The notes: generated from the letters alone by a model not told the origin. 64,000 nucleotides of DNA from Cherax quadricarinatus (GCF_038502225.1 NC_091372.1:3125617-3189616), one strand, 5' to 3'; positions 1 through 11,221 are shown, numbered from the stretch's first letter. A program made the numbers and translations.

Positions 1-300
1 AGGCAGGGGTTACCTAAAAAGAAAAACCAATGTTTTTCCTTTTACATTTAATAATTTATACAGGAAAGGGGGTTACTAGCCCCTTGCTTCCAGCATTTTA
101 GTCGCCACCTACAACACATATGACTTACAGAGGAAGAATTTTGTTCCATTTCCCCATGAAGATAAAAGGAATAAAGAAGAACAAGAACTAGTAAGAAAAT
201 AGAAGAAAACCCAGATGGGTGTATATATATGCTTGTACATGCATGTATAGTGTGACCTAAGTGTAAGTAGAAGCAGCAAGATATACCTGTTATCCTATGT
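1..300 (+). repeat. Repeat R, copy 1
   Basis: Short non-autonomous interspersed repeat, truncated by the window edge. It carries the family landmarks seen in all copies here: a 'GGTTACTAGCCCCTTGC' block, a 'GGAAGAATTCTGTTCC'-like block, an 'AGAACTAGTAAGAAAATAGAAG' type block and a 'GTGTGACCTAAGTGTAAGTAG' block. Related copies lie at 312-800, 1380-2310, 50483-50955 and, inverted, 57720-57870. No coding capacity is seen. Confidence 0.75.
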
Positions 301-311
301 ATTTCTTCTTT

Positions 312-800
312 CTTCTTTCAACAGACCGGCAGTATCTCACCGAGGCAGGGTGGTCCAAAAAGAAAAACAAAAGTTCCTCTTTTTAACTTTAGTAATGTAT
401 ACAGAAGGGGTGGCCTGGTGGCTAAAGCTCCCGCTTCACACACGGAGAGCCCGAGTTCGATTCCTGGCAGGTGGAAACATTTCGACACGTTTCCTTACAC
501 CTGTTGTCCTGTTCACCTTGTAGCAAATAGATACCTGGGTGTTAAGCGGCTGGTGTGGGTCGCATCCTGGGGGACAAGATTGAGGACCCCAATGGAAATA
601 AGTTAGTCCTTGATGACACACTGACTTTCTTGGGTTATCCTGGGTGGCTAACCCTCCAGGTTAGCCACCTTATCTTATCTTACTAGCCCCTTGCTCTCAG
701 AATGTTAATCACCTCTTATGACACGCATGGCTTACGGAGGAAGAATTCTGTTTCACTTCCCCATTGAGATAAGAGCAAATAAAGAAGAACAAGAACTCGT
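312..800 (+). repeat. Repeat R, copy 2, split by a SINE
   Basis: Begins with the family head 'CACCGAGGCAGGGTGG', which is the reverse complement of the LINE-C 3' tail, and runs to about 408. It is interrupted by a tRNA-derived SINE (409-633) and resumes with 'TACTAGCCCCTTGCTC' at about 680 until it meets LINE-C near 800. Comparison with unbroken copies (for example 1620-1660) shows the interruption lies between 'AGAAGGGG' and 'TTACTAGCC'. Confidence 0.75.
409..633 (+). mobile_element. tRNA-derived SINE
   Basis: The head reads like a tRNA gene: A-box 'TGGCCTGGTGG' and B-box 'GAGTTCGATTCC' at the spacing of a Pol III internal promoter. The body contains the family core 'ACCTGTTGTCCTGTTCACC' and 'ATACCTGGGTGTTA', and the end is a run of CTTAT repeats. 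There is no paired acceptor stem, so this is a SINE head and not a functional tRNA gene. The same body recurs at 20834-21122, 42572-43520 and 49370-50030. Confidence 0.8.
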
Positions 801-805
801 AGGCA

Positions 806-1380
806 ATGTGTGGTGTGAATATAATGCAGAGAATCCGTAGTTTAGAGATTAGGAGGAGGTTCAGGATTACCAAAACTATTATCCAGAGGGCTGAGGAGGG
901 GTTATTGAGATGGTTTGGACATGTAGAGAGGGTGGAACAAAATAGAATGACTTCGAGAGTGTATAAATCTGTAGTGGAGGGAAGGCGGGGTAGGGGTCAG
1001 CCTAAGAAAGGTTGGAGGGAAGGGGTAAAGGAGGTTTTGTGTGTGTGGGGTTTGAACTTCCAGCAGGCGTGCATGAGTGTGTTAGATAGGAGTAAATGGA
1101 GACAAATGGTTTTTAGGACTTGATGTGCTGTTGGAGTGCAAGCAAGGTAATGTTTATGAAGGGATTCAGGGAAACCAGCAGGCCGGACTTGATTCCTGGA
1201 GATGGTAAGTGCAGTGCCGGCACTCTGAAGGAGGGGTGTTAATGTTGCAGTTTTATAACTGTAGTGTAAGCATACCTCTGCCAAGATGATGATGGAGTGA
1301 ATGATGAAAGTTTTTCTTTTTCGGGCCACCCTGCCTTGGTGGGAAACTGCCGATGTGTTAATAAATAAAAATAATAATAA
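806..1380 (+). pseudogene. LINE-C 3' end: reverse transcriptase C-terminus and tail
   Basis: An open frame at 806-1123 encodes the C-terminal region of a non-LTR retrotransposon polyprotein, with the diagnostic stretch RWFGHVERVEQNRM near residues 35-48 and a basic glycine-rich segment after it. After the stop, about 250 bp of 3' UTR ends in 'GGGCCACCCTGCCTTGGTGG' and an AATAAT-type A-rich tail. The copy is strongly 5' truncated, since no RT catalytic motif is present. The 3' part of 63050-64000 is a close relative in the same orientation. Assignment to a named clade is uncertain. Confidence 0.8.
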
Positions 1381-1795
1381 AGAACTAGTAAGAAAATAGA
1401 AGAACACCCTGAGGAGTGTGTATATATATACTTGTAAATGTGTGTGTAGTGTGACCTAAGTGTAAGTAGAAGTAGCAAGATGTACCTGAAATTTTGCGTG
1501 TTTATGAGACAGAAAAAAAGACACCAGCAATCCTCCTCCTTTTTCTTTCAACAAACCGGCCGTATCCCACCAAGGCAGGGTGGCCCAAAAAAGAAAAATG
1601 AAAGTTTCTCTTTTTAAATTTAGTGATTTATACAGAAGGGGTTACTAGCCCCTTGCTCCCGGCATTTTAGTTGCCTCTTACAACACGCATGGCTTATGGA
1701 GGAAGAATTCTGTTCCACTTTCCCATGGACATAAGAGGAAATAAACAAGAACTAGAAAGAAAATAGAAGAAAACCCAAAGGAGTGTGTATATATT
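1380..1795 (+). repeat. Repeat R, copies 3 and 4 (tandem fragments)
   Basis: Two adjacent partial copies. The first (about 1380-1540) carries the 3' half with 'GTGTGACCTAAGTG'. The second begins at about 1557 with the family head 'CCACCAAGGCAGGGTGGCCC' and includes the ACTAGCCCCTTGC and GAAGAATTCTGTTCC blocks. Confidence 0.75.
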
Positions 1796-2310
1796 CTTCT
1801 TTCAACAAACCGGCCGTATCCCACCAAGGCGGGGTGGCCCAAAAAGAAAAACAAAAGTTTCTCTTTTTAAATTTAGTAATTTATACAGGAGAAGGGGTTA
1901 CTAGCCCCTTGCTCCCGGCATTTTAGTCGCCTCTTACAACAGAATTCTGTTCCACTTCCCCATGGAGATAAGAGTAAATAAACAAGAACAAGAACTAGAA
2001 AGAAAATAGCAGAAAACCCAAAGGGGTGTGTGTGTATATATATGCTTGTACATGTATGTGTAGTGTGACCTAAGTTTAAGTAGAAGTAGCAAGATGTACC
2101 TGAAATCTTTCATGTTTGTGAGACAGAAAAATGGACACCAACAATCCTACCATCATGTAAAACAATTACAGGCTTCCATTTTACACTCACTTGGCAGGAC
2201 GGTAGTACCTCCCTCAGTGGTTGCTGTCTACCAGCCTACTACCACAGGACGGTAGTACTTCCCTGGGCAGTTGCTGTCTATCAACCTACTACCTCCAGAT
2301 TATAATATAC
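1796..2310 (+). repeat. Repeat R, copy 5 (near full length)
   Basis: The longest copy at the left end. The head with the LINE-C-tail homology is at about 1810-1850, then the ACTAGCCCC block, the GAACAAGAACTAG block, and a tail with two degenerate 'CAGGACGGTAGTAC...TGCTGTCTA' modules ending near 2300. Confidence 0.75.
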
Positions 2311-2668
2311 TTGTAAAATAAAGGACACACAAGCAAAACATGTGTTACACCACAGTAAACATTTACCCATTATGGACTGAAAACAAGGATATCTTATTTA
2401 CAAAGAAAATAACAGGGCTAAATACAGGTGTCTTGAGGCTGCCACCATCCACCTCACCAATACCACAGAACAAAACAGATGGATGTACCCATTTCACAGA
2501 TAATTTTGTATCAGCATGTAAAACAAGTTACTACAACCTGACTCTCGACCTTGTCTTTGTCCAGCATCACTTGAACTCATCTGTGACAACACACAACCTC
2601 TCCCAACAACACATTGCTATCACCATGTGCTATTCACACCATGTTTTTATTTACACGTATTCCATGCA

Positions 2669-2874
2669 CAGTGGTACCTAGAGTTACGAGCAGCTCCCAA
2701 CTCGAACAATTATGCAAGTGTATTTTTGTAAGTGCTTTTGTAAGTGTATTTTTGGGGGTCTGAAACTGATTAATCTAATTTTCATTATTCCTTGTGGGAG
2801 GAGTAAATTCATTCGGTATCGGCACTTGAACAGCCTTCTGGAACAAATTAAGCTTGTAACACAAGGTACCACTA
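2669..2874. mobile_element. Short MITE with GTGGTACC termini
   Basis: The left end 'AGTGGTACCTAGAGTTACGAG' is mirrored at the right end, where 'GTAACACAAGGTACCACTATA' is its imperfect reverse complement. About 205 bp with no coding capacity. Likely a Tc1/mariner-superfamily (Tigger-like) MITE from the CAGTGG-type ends. The target duplication is not clear. Confidence 0.55.
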
Positions 2875-3197
2875 TACTATTGGACAAAACTCCCAAGTGG
2901 GTAAAACATTGCATTAAGAAAAAACTCCTTTGTTGAAATTTTTTTACTATCACAAAGTTAAAAATATAATTTTTCAGGTTCTCCATATTGTAATTTTTAT
3001 ATTAGATTGATATAAAATTGCTGTAAATTCTATAACTAATATAGATTAGTGTAATTTATCTAAAAAATTTTTACTTGTAAATTTTTAAACTAAATATAAT
3101 GTTTAAACAAAATAATGAAAATTATAGAAATTCAGCTTGTTAAGACTCAGGTTGCATATCTGATAGAAAATGAAGACTGTTAATGTTGTGTCTTCAG

Positions 3198-3329
3198 GAA
3201 CTATGCTGTGTATACAAGCAACTGAAGGGTGAGGGGTCATCACGAGCATCCATAGACTGTCGTATTCAAGGTCTTATACAAGACTTCGTCAATGCCTGTT
3301 GTTTCCACCTGTGGTGCGGCCTTCTGTAA
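3198..3329 (+). CDS. Candidate terminal exon of an unrecognised gene
   Basis: A possible last exon. An acceptor 'GTGTCTTCAG' ends at 3197. The following open frame gives 43 residues (beginning ELCCVYKQLKG, ending DFVNACCFHLWCGLL) before a TAA at 3327-3329. A canonical AATAAA lies at 3409-3414, about 80 bp after the stop. I do not recognise the protein family. The frame is short and could be chance or a decayed transposon. If real, the upstream exons are left of the window or hidden among the repeats. Confidence 0.25.
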   Translation, partial: ELCCVYKQLKGEGSSRASIDCRIQGLIQDFVNACCFHLWCGLL

Positions 3330-4245
3330 TTCTGCAACTTGCATATGGGTTATCAGATTGACAAACCCTTCCAAATTATATTTCTTTATAAAATTATTCT
3401 GTAATGGTAATAAATTGAATTCAAATGTATTTTAATGTTTACAAAATTAATGCTGTGTAGATGAAAATGAAGTTTGAAACAAAAAAAAACTTTAAGTATT
3501 ATTCTGCTTGAGGAGAGAGATATTAGGCTATACAGAAAATATGTTAGCTACTGTGTATAGTCCATCCCATTATAATGGTGAAGAGAGTTGAAAACCTGGT
3601 CCATCCCATGAGGTGAAAAGAAGTGAGGACTTCGTCCATTCCATAAGGTGAAGAGAGATGAGAACTTGAGTCATTTGATTTGTGCAGCTATGCAATAGAG
3701 TTAAGGTGACTTAGGAGGATATGGGAGAGTAGCGCAGTAAGTGTAAAATGACTTTGTTTGGCTCTGCTGAGTCATAGATTTGGATGAAAGTCGTTTTCAT
3801 GCTTTTCTTCCTGATCATATCTTCATGTAACAGAGTGTATTTTTTCCCTATGAACTACACACTTTTTTCCCTACAGAGAATTTGCTGCTCCCACCGTAAG
3901 AAATGATGCAGACTCTGGCTGTGTTGATTGATATATTGCAGAAATAAAGTCTAGTAATGTTCTTAATGGTTTGGGATAATCCCACTGCCACATTAATTAT
4001 TAACTTTTTGAAGAATGGATGCATCTGTGGAAGTACGTATACAGCAGTAGACCTCATTCTTCCGGGGGGGATTCCAAGATGCAGCATGTCTTATTTCTGC
4101 AATCTTCAATATGTTGCTGACTGAGCTTAATCCTAGCAAGGCTGTTGGAGATACAACAGCACTCTTCGCTCTGCAATGTTGTATGACCCTTTTGGGTTTA
4201 GCCTGATTACAGTGACACTTCTTTTTTTAAGTATTCAGTGCTGCA
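3330..4245. other. No gene recognised
   Basis: AT-rich sequence without a convincing open frame. It holds a degenerate tandem of roughly 50 bp at about 3560-3680 (recurring 'GGTGAAGAGAG' and 'TCCATYCCAT' motifs). Nothing else is supported. Confidence 0.5.
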
Positions 4246-4249
4246 AATC

Positions 4250-5080
4250 CTATGGGCTCTGGGGAAGAACCTGACCAGGACCCCATGTTTGGTTTATCTG
4301 TTATTGCGACAAATATGGATAAAGTCACTCTTACTGGTGGGTTTTTTGTAGACCTTCAGTTGGGTGTATTGTCATTTTTGAGTAACAAACGGATTAGTCT
4401 CTCCCCTTGATGCTCTACTAAAAGATGGAAATATGTTCAGATTCAAGGTCTACAGAGGACCCATCAATAAGGATGACCTAATCCCATATTTTTCAAACTG
4501 TGATAGAAAAATCAGGTGTGGGGTTCTGACTTGGTTCTTCTGTGGAGCTTTGGAGAAGTACTGCTACATTGACAGCTTTGCTGCACTTTAATTCCCCAGC
4601 ATTTTATTGCAGATTGTAGACATGAGGCAAAATATGACCTGGAATCCCTGAGAACACAGGTCACCAGGCATTTAGTTCTTTTCATTGCTAACTACTACTA
4701 GAGTTACACCCATTCTCCACTAAATTAAAACTGCTGTGTGTGGTATCATCTAAAACATTAAGAACATCACAAGACCCTGTATCCACAAAACATCTAACAG
4801 CACAGATAACATCTACATCATTCCTTGTGTTGGGTGCAGCAGATTCTACATGAGGAAGCTTCTCATTATCTTAACACATAACTAGAACATATATACATGT
4901 GTATAACACTGCCTATTATGCACAACTTTTGGGATAAAACCCATCTCTTCAAGACAGGGTCAGAATATGCATGGAAGATGCCTCCAACTATCTGAACTTA
5001 CGACTGTAGAGAAAAATCATGGTGCTTTCACACTTACCTACCTTCTACATCACCTGACCACGCCCAAACAGCAGCTCAAG
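4250..5080 (+). pseudogene. Penelope-like element relic (RT end and GIY-YIG remnant)
   Basis: At about 4416-4590 one frame reads a Penelope-type RT segment, including MFRFKVYRGPINKDDLIPYF and then DRKIRCGVLTWFFCGALEKY. This matches the family pattern F-VYR-PTNK-DLIHYYS-HD-KIK-GVL. About 240 bp later (about 4805-4860) another stretch reads YIIPCVGCSRFYM, which resembles the start of the GIY-YIG endonuclease in these elements. The reading frame is broken by shifts and stops, and the N-terminal RT is missing. Recognition is by motif pattern only. Confidence 0.6.
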
Positions 5081-5830
5081 TTGGATGACCAGGTTCTCAC
5101 CTCCACTCTTTGCCTGATATTTTATCTGTGTAATTGAATAAAGTTCTTAATTAGTGAAGCATTGTAATGTAAAGGTTTATGCCGTTTCGTGTCATTACCT
5201 CGGAAAAGTTATGGTAATTAATGAAGGTGATGTAGTAGTTAAAGTTTGCCATTATTCAGTTCAAAGACCTAGTCACTTATGAGCCATCTTTACATTTTAA
5301 ATTAAGTCATTATTCAAGGAGAGAATAGCTAGTTACACTTTATCTGTGATTCCAAGAGAAACATCGTAACATATCTGAGTCATGACACTGTAATAACATG
5401 ATTGTAAACAACTCACAGAGCAGAAAGGTTTCAACCCCATGGCAAGTCAATCATAAATCTAGCAGGTCAGTATTCAGTGGTGGCACCAATGGAGGAGAAC
5501 TGGTGCTGAAGCCCCCTCATAATCGTTACTATCCCCACTAAATAATAATGCAGCTTCAAAAAACATCCTCTAGCTTTCCCCCTCCCTCCCTTTCCAATCA
5601 GATTGCCACCACAAAGCTCCCTCTGTACAGGCATTTTGGAGCTGCCCCTGTCAGTACTTTTATCACTGTACTATACTGGCCGAATAAGATACATCCAACT
5701 AGGTATATTTCTGTACACTAGTTTTAGGACTGGCTTGACATGAGTTTGAATCCTGTTCTATTAGAATTTTAGTGTTTCTTACCAAAGCTTCATTTCCCTT
5801 TCTAGCACATTGGCTCTCTGTCAAGGTAGG
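5081..5830. other. No gene recognised
   Basis: Mostly AT-rich unique-looking sequence. A short 'CTAGGTATATTTCTRYAC' motif at about 5699-5717 is shared with the SINE at 43964-44323, so a SINE remnant may be present. No coding region is supported. Confidence 0.45.
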
Positions 5831-5834
5831 TAGG

Positions 5835-7290
5835 GTTATCCAAAGAGAACAAAATATTCACCATCATTCATTCATTCAGTTTTCTTGCCAAAAATGTAAA
5901 CATTACAATTCAAATGATCCTCTGACCTGCAACATCCTCACCCCTCTTCAAAGTGCAGGCACTATACTTCCCACCTCTTGAACTTAAATTTGGTTTACCA
6001 GTTCCTCTAAATGCTATCATAATGTTATATTGCTCTCACACCAGCAGCCCATCAAACTGCTCGTCTTCATTTACCCCAATCTAACACATGCCTGCTGGAT
6101 TCTCAAGCCCCTACCACTTTAAACCTTTACATCCTCCAACCCTTCCTGGGATGACCCTTACACTTCTCCTATCCACCCTGGATTTATACACCCTCTTAGT
6201 TGTCCTAATATGCTCCATCCTCTCTCAATACCCAAACCACCTCAACAACCCCTCCTTTGCCCTCTGAACCATACCTTCCATAACCACATATACTTCTCTT
6301 TTCTACACTCAAAACTTTTTACATAATATTCAGACCACACATTGCTCTCAAACATGAATATATGCCCATAACATTGCCACTGCCTCCAGCCTTCTTCTCA
6401 CTACAATATTTAAAGCCCATTCTTCATCCATAGAAAAGGATTGATACAACTATACATTGGTACATTCTTCTTTTTTGCCTACATAGATGAATTTCTTTAT
6501 TCCCACAGATTCTTCAGCACTTCACTTGCCCATTTTCATCTGTTCTGTTATTCACCTTATCTTTCAGGCCCAAATAGCAACATGTCCACTCCCAATTATC
6601 TAAATACTTTCACTTCTTCTCCTTCCCATCTGATGTCCAATCTTACATTGCCTAGACTTATTGTTACCCTCACCGCCTTGTCTTTTGTATGTTGTCCTTT
6701 ACTTTCCTTCTTTCACACAGTCTTCCACCAAATTTTATTTCTTCTCTTCAGAATCTCCCAAAAGAACCATATCATCGGCAAACTGCAACTGTAACAATTC
6801 ACTTCATATCAGATTCATTACCTTTTAATCTATTACTTCTCCCCAGCACATCATTAACCTTTATGATTCCAACTATAAACATTAGACAACCAATTTGAAA
6901 TCCCACTTCCCTATCTAAAGACTACTTTCATTTGAAAATGATCGCCTTCTCTTGCATACCTTATCCTAAGCCTCATTCTTTGCATAAAGACATTTTACTG
7001 CTTTAATAACGTGCTATCTATTCTATACATCTGCCACATTACATCCTAATCCACATTATCATATGCTTTTTTTTTTAAATCCATAAATGTGACAAACAAT
7101 ATTTTATTCCTATTTAAGGATTGTTCCCATAGCTTCAATGTAAACACTTGATCAACACATCCTCAATCCTTCTTGCTTCTCCCTGTTTCTTACTCCTAAC
7201 TCTTTCATTAATAATCCTGGTACCCTCAACAGATTTATTCCTCTGTAATTCTTACTTGCTCTTTTATCCCCTTTTTCATTATACAAAGGA
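5835..7290 (-). pseudogene. LINE-C relic, antisense
   Basis: Decayed copy of the LINE-C family on the minus strand. It begins with the 3' UTR (about 5845-5970; 'CCTCTTCAAAGTGCAGGCAC' is the antisense of the family 'GTGCCTGCACTYTGAAG' signature). It passes through the C-terminal coding region and ends near 7280 in the RT region. The antisense of the 'GACATTGCTCTCAGACATGA' stretch conserved at 61211 is recognisable near 6335. Many stops and indels; no usable frame. Confidence 0.65.
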
Positions 7291-7398
7291 GCTCTGCATG
7301 CTTAATTTGTAAAAAAAATATCAATAAAATGTATTAATATTAGTGATCATTGAAATTATTTATGATTGTAAATTTACCTAATCTGCAAATTCAAAATG

Positions 7399-7934
7399 CA
7401 GTAGAACCCCTGTATCTGTAGATTGGGTTTCTGCAGTTTCAGTTATCTGCTGGAAAATTTCAGAAATAAACAATTCATAAGTTTGAAATTGCACACCATT
7501 CTAAGTGACATGGTGAAACCAGTAATATGGACATTTGAAAAATTTGATGAAGTGTTTTGAATTGCACAAACTTTAAAGGAAAAAATCATGGATTACGATC
7601 CTGTGATGGAACACAAAATTAAAGTCACCCATATTATCACTGAAGCATTAGAACCTCTGCAGCAAATGTTTGAGGAGCTGAAAATAAAGAAACAACAACT
7701 TCCTATCACAATGTTTCTTCCAAAAGGTTGAAAAACAAACCATCTTCACTACTGATGATCCCCAACCATTAACATTGTAATGTCTTACTGTGTGTAATTT
7801 ATCAATTAAACTTTATCATAGGTATGTATGTAAACAAAAAATAACTTATAATGTAGGATTCTCTACTGTCCACACTTTCGGGTGTCCGCAGTAGGTCTTG
7901 GACTATATCACCTGGAGATACGGGGGAACTACTG
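7399..7934. mobile_element. Pogo-type non-autonomous DNA transposon
   Basis: The left end 'CAGTAGAACCCCTGTATCT' pairs with the right end, whose reverse complement is 'CAGTAGTTCCCCCGTATCT', giving imperfect terminal inverted repeats. The right flank is TA; the left flank is TG, probably a decayed TA. An internal open stretch at about 7588-7731 (48 codons starting MDYDPVMEHKIKV, ending before a TGA) may be the remnant of a transposase C-terminus. I cannot assign it to a known subfamily. Confidence 0.6.
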
Positions 7935-8228
7935 TAACTTGTGGTGGCTTGTGTACTTTTAAACCAAACCTTAAGTAATCAGTGCTACCTAGTACAAATA
8001 TTGTTACAGTATTATTATTATGTGGCAGCACTAAACTCATATGGGCTTAGAAAAAAGTATGTCTTTTAGTGCTTACCCAGTTTCACATAGTGCATTTCTT
8101 TCTTAAAAGACAGTCTATTTATTTCTGTTTAGCTTATACTCATAACTGTTGTTCAAGCCATTATGGAAGTATTAGTCAGCTACTTATATGTCATATTAGC
8201 CAGGCGCCTTTGCCCTTTGTGTCTGCAG

Positions 8229-8610
8229 CGACCACAAGTGTGACTAGCCAGTGTTGGTGACCACAGGTATGACTAGCCAGTGTTGGTAACCACAAGTGTG
8301 ACTAGCAAGTGTTGGTAACCACAAGTGTGACTAGCCAGTGTTGGTGACCACAGGTATGACTAGCCAGTGTTGGTGACCACAGGTATGAGTAGCCAGTGTT
8401 GGTGACAACAGGTATGAGTAGCCAGTGTTGATGACCACAGGTATGAGTAGCCAGTGTTGATGACCACAGGTATGAGTAGCCAGTGTTGGTGACCACAGGT
8501 ATGAGTAACCAGTGTTGGTGACCACAAGTATGACTAGCTAGTGTTGGTGACCACAAGTGTGAGTAGCCAGTGGTGGTGATCACAAGTATGACTAGCCAGT
8601 GTTGGTGACA
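8229..8610. repeat. 29-bp minisatellite, about 13 copies
   Basis: Period of exactly 29 bp measured between successive 'TGACTAGCCA' motifs (8241, 8270, 8299, 8328). Units differ by substitutions such as GTGT/GTAT and GACTAG/GAGTAG. Short open frames on the minus strand here are by-products of the repeat. Confidence 0.9.
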
Positions 8611-8884
8611 ACCTTATTACATAGGTAATTGTCATCTTTCACAGCACCTGAGGAAATATTACATTTTAACCTCTGGAAAAATTCATCTGATAACTTACAT
8701 GAAGATTAATATGGTAGACACTGACACCTCACATTATTAGTCTTCTTGAATATCTTGAATAAATTTATACCATTCCACTATTGTTTGCTAAGTTTACTTC
8801 TTAATGCTTGTGCAGTACAAACAAAATTATTATTACATTCCCCCCAAAAAACACTGAACCCATATGTGTCAAATAATGCTATGG

Positions 8885-9970
8885 TGTAATTGTTTTTATG
8901 GCTGAATTGTATGTCATTCTCGTAGCATTTATCCATATTGCATCTATGCCTGTGTCATCATTTGTGGTAGTTTCAGACTCCCTTAGTGCTTTACAGGCTA
9001 TAAGAAAATTTGATACACCTCATCCCCTGGTTCTTCGTATCCAACTTTGGTTACACTGTATCTGTAGCAAGCATAAAGATATTGTTTTTTGTTGAATCCC
9101 TGGTCATGTTGACGTACAGGGCAATGAACAGGCAGACACTGCTGTGTGGTCAGCAGTATATGACCTCCCAGTTTCATATAGAGGTGTTCCATTAATAACA
9201 AAAAAAGGCACAATACCGTGACTGGAACGATACACAAATAACCCGCACATAAAAGAGAGAAGCTTACGACGACGTTTCGGTCCTATTTTGTAAATGGTCC
9301 AAGTCGGACCGAAACGTCGTCGTAAGCTTCTCTCTTTTATGTGCGGGTTATTTGTGTGAGGTGTTCCATTCACAGACTATTTTGCTGTAATTGCTACCCA
9401 CGTTCACACCCGTTGGCAACAACGTTGGTCTGATCTGCTGCATAACAAATTACATTCTATTAAACCAAGTATAGGTTTCAGGCCATCTTGTCATCAATGT
9501 CGAGGTTGGGAGACTGCTCTCTCTTGTCTTCGCATAGGCCACACTCATCTTACTCACAGGTATCTCATGGAGAGGTGCCCTTTTCCACTCTGTGAGAATA
9601 TGTCAGGTTCCAGTTTCTGTTAGCCATATTCTGTTGGACTGCCCACTCTAACAACGAGCATTCAGAATTTACCCCCAATGTCGTCACTGCTTTACTGCCC
9701 TTACTTTACCTTCCCTTCTTGCTGATGGATTTTCCTTTAACCCACTCATTGACTTCTTGACAGCAACTGATTACTGCACAAACTCTGATGATGATGCCTC
9801 TAGCACTCCTCACAGCCTTTTCTACCTCAATCTCTTGATACCCTCTACCCTTGCACTATCCACTGCCCTGCTGCACTCCATGACCTAATAATAATCCCTC
9901 TTCCTCTTGCTACCCAATACTCCTGCATCCTTCCCTGCCCTGCTGCACTGTATGACCCTTGTAGGTTTAG
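8885..9970 (+). pseudogene. LINE-D fragment with RNase H domain
   Basis: From 8898 the frame encodes a retroelement RNase H: ELYVILVAF carries the Glu motif, VVSDSLSALQAIRK the Asp motif, and GHVDVQGNEQADTA the C-terminal motif. A TGA replaces the Trp codon expected before IPGHV at about 9093. Beyond the SINE inserted at 9194-9357 the frame resumes as DYFAVIATHVHTRWQQ and then a Cys/His-rich segment (CHQCRGWETALSCLRIGHTH). This is the 3' part of an RNase H-bearing LINE of the I/R1-Jockey type; no RT is present. Stops accumulate after about 9620. Confidence 0.75.
9194..9357 (-). mobile_element. Hairpin (snap-back) SINE inserted in LINE-D
   Basis: A 164-bp insertion flanked by the exact 13-bp direct repeat GAGGTGTTCCATT at 9181-9193 and 9358-9370. 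It consists of 38 unpaired bases (9194-9231), a 52-nt arm (9232-9283), a 22-nt loop (9284-9305) and a perfect 52-nt inverted arm (9306-9357) that ends exactly at the duplication. The arms include 'GACGACGTTTCGGTCC'. In the minus orientation it ends in a T-rich tail. Confidence 0.9.
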
Positions 9971-11220
9971 TGGTTTTTTTTTATTATGATAATAATTGTA
10001 GTTTATAAGCAATAAACTCGTATTCACTCACAACACAGCCAATCCTCAGAACTTCAGGCACAGTTCTTGTAGATGTTACACTGGTTAATTCATCTGTAGT
10101 TTGGAAGTCACAAAGATGCTGACTGCTATTGTAGTATGAACACACTTAGAGCTAAACTGATTGAAATATGTTAAAATGAATTTTTGTTCTGATATGTATG
10201 TACAGTGTATTTGTACTTCCACTCCCTGTAAATTACCTGTGGACAATTTTGGGGATTTCTGTCCCCAAGCCTAGTCCAATACTGTCCCCCAGACCTTTCC
10301 CTCACTATCCCCAGCCCCATCTTACACTGTCCTCCAGCCTCATCCCTGTCTCTTTTATCATTTTTCTATTATATATTGCAGTAAATTCCTCAGCACTCGG
10401 AAATGGTCCTGGTACATTATTGGTTACCATCCCAGATGTCAAACTAACCTTGTTTTTTGGCAATGACTCAAGAAGGAAGACACATTGCTACAATGTAGCA
10501 GTTTCAGTGACAGAAAGAGCTGCAATATCTTGTTTCATAATTTGAAATTATAAGATTTTATATAGATAACATTACTGATCATTTAATATTGAAAGTTTTG
10601 GTCCTCTACAATCTTACCCATTATAATAAATCCTTCATCTTGCTAACAAGATAAAGTGACGGGTGACCCTAAAACAAGGAATCACATTCACTATCATTCA
10701 TTCAACTGCTGTCTTGCTAACAAAACTATTTGCCAAAAAGAGGCACTAAAGCCATGTTTGAGTCTATAACAACAACATTCCTTTATAAGAAAGATCTTGC
10801 TAGAATAGATATTACGTTTCCAATAAAAACTGATTAAACATTTAAGGTCCATTTTGATTTTCAAACTTTTTTGTGAATATAATAATCATTCTTGTTTTAA
10901 CTGTATACCTTAGGATTATTTTGCTGGTTCCTGAGTAAAGTCAAGATAGCTATGGTTTTGGATGTATTAGAAAGAATTTTTTTCTATTATGCAAGTAGCA
11001 TCTCATATTTCTGTTTAATTAGTTATTATTATATGCTGGTATGTAAATGTTATTATTATAAAACATTATTATTGAATTGTATTTAGAAATAAATGCTGAA
11101 CCTGTATGACTGAGAGATGTACATCTGTGTATATACACTACATACACTGCACACGTGTGTGCACTATGCACAGACTACATATACATTATGCACGTGCATA
11201 CGAACATTCACACACCCAAC
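9971..11220. other. No gene recognised; a LINE-C tail remnant
   Basis: AT-rich. About 10655-10745 resembles the antisense LINE-C 3' end (the 'GGGTGACCCTAAAACAAGGA' and 'CACTATCATTCATTCA' blocks). An open stretch at 10198-10545 has no recognisable domain or start context, and I do not call it. AT-rich sequence with TATTATTA runs follows to 11100. Confidence 0.45.
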
Positions 11221-11221
11221 C

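Noticed and set aside
8302..8583. His/Gly/Trp-rich 93-residue protein on the minus strand
   Set aside because: A by-product of the 29-bp minisatellite; two frames encode the same repetitive peptides.
10198..10545. 115-residue frame starting MYSVFVLPLPVNY
   Set aside because: Proline-rich low-complexity start, no domain, no splice or polyA context. Most likely chance.
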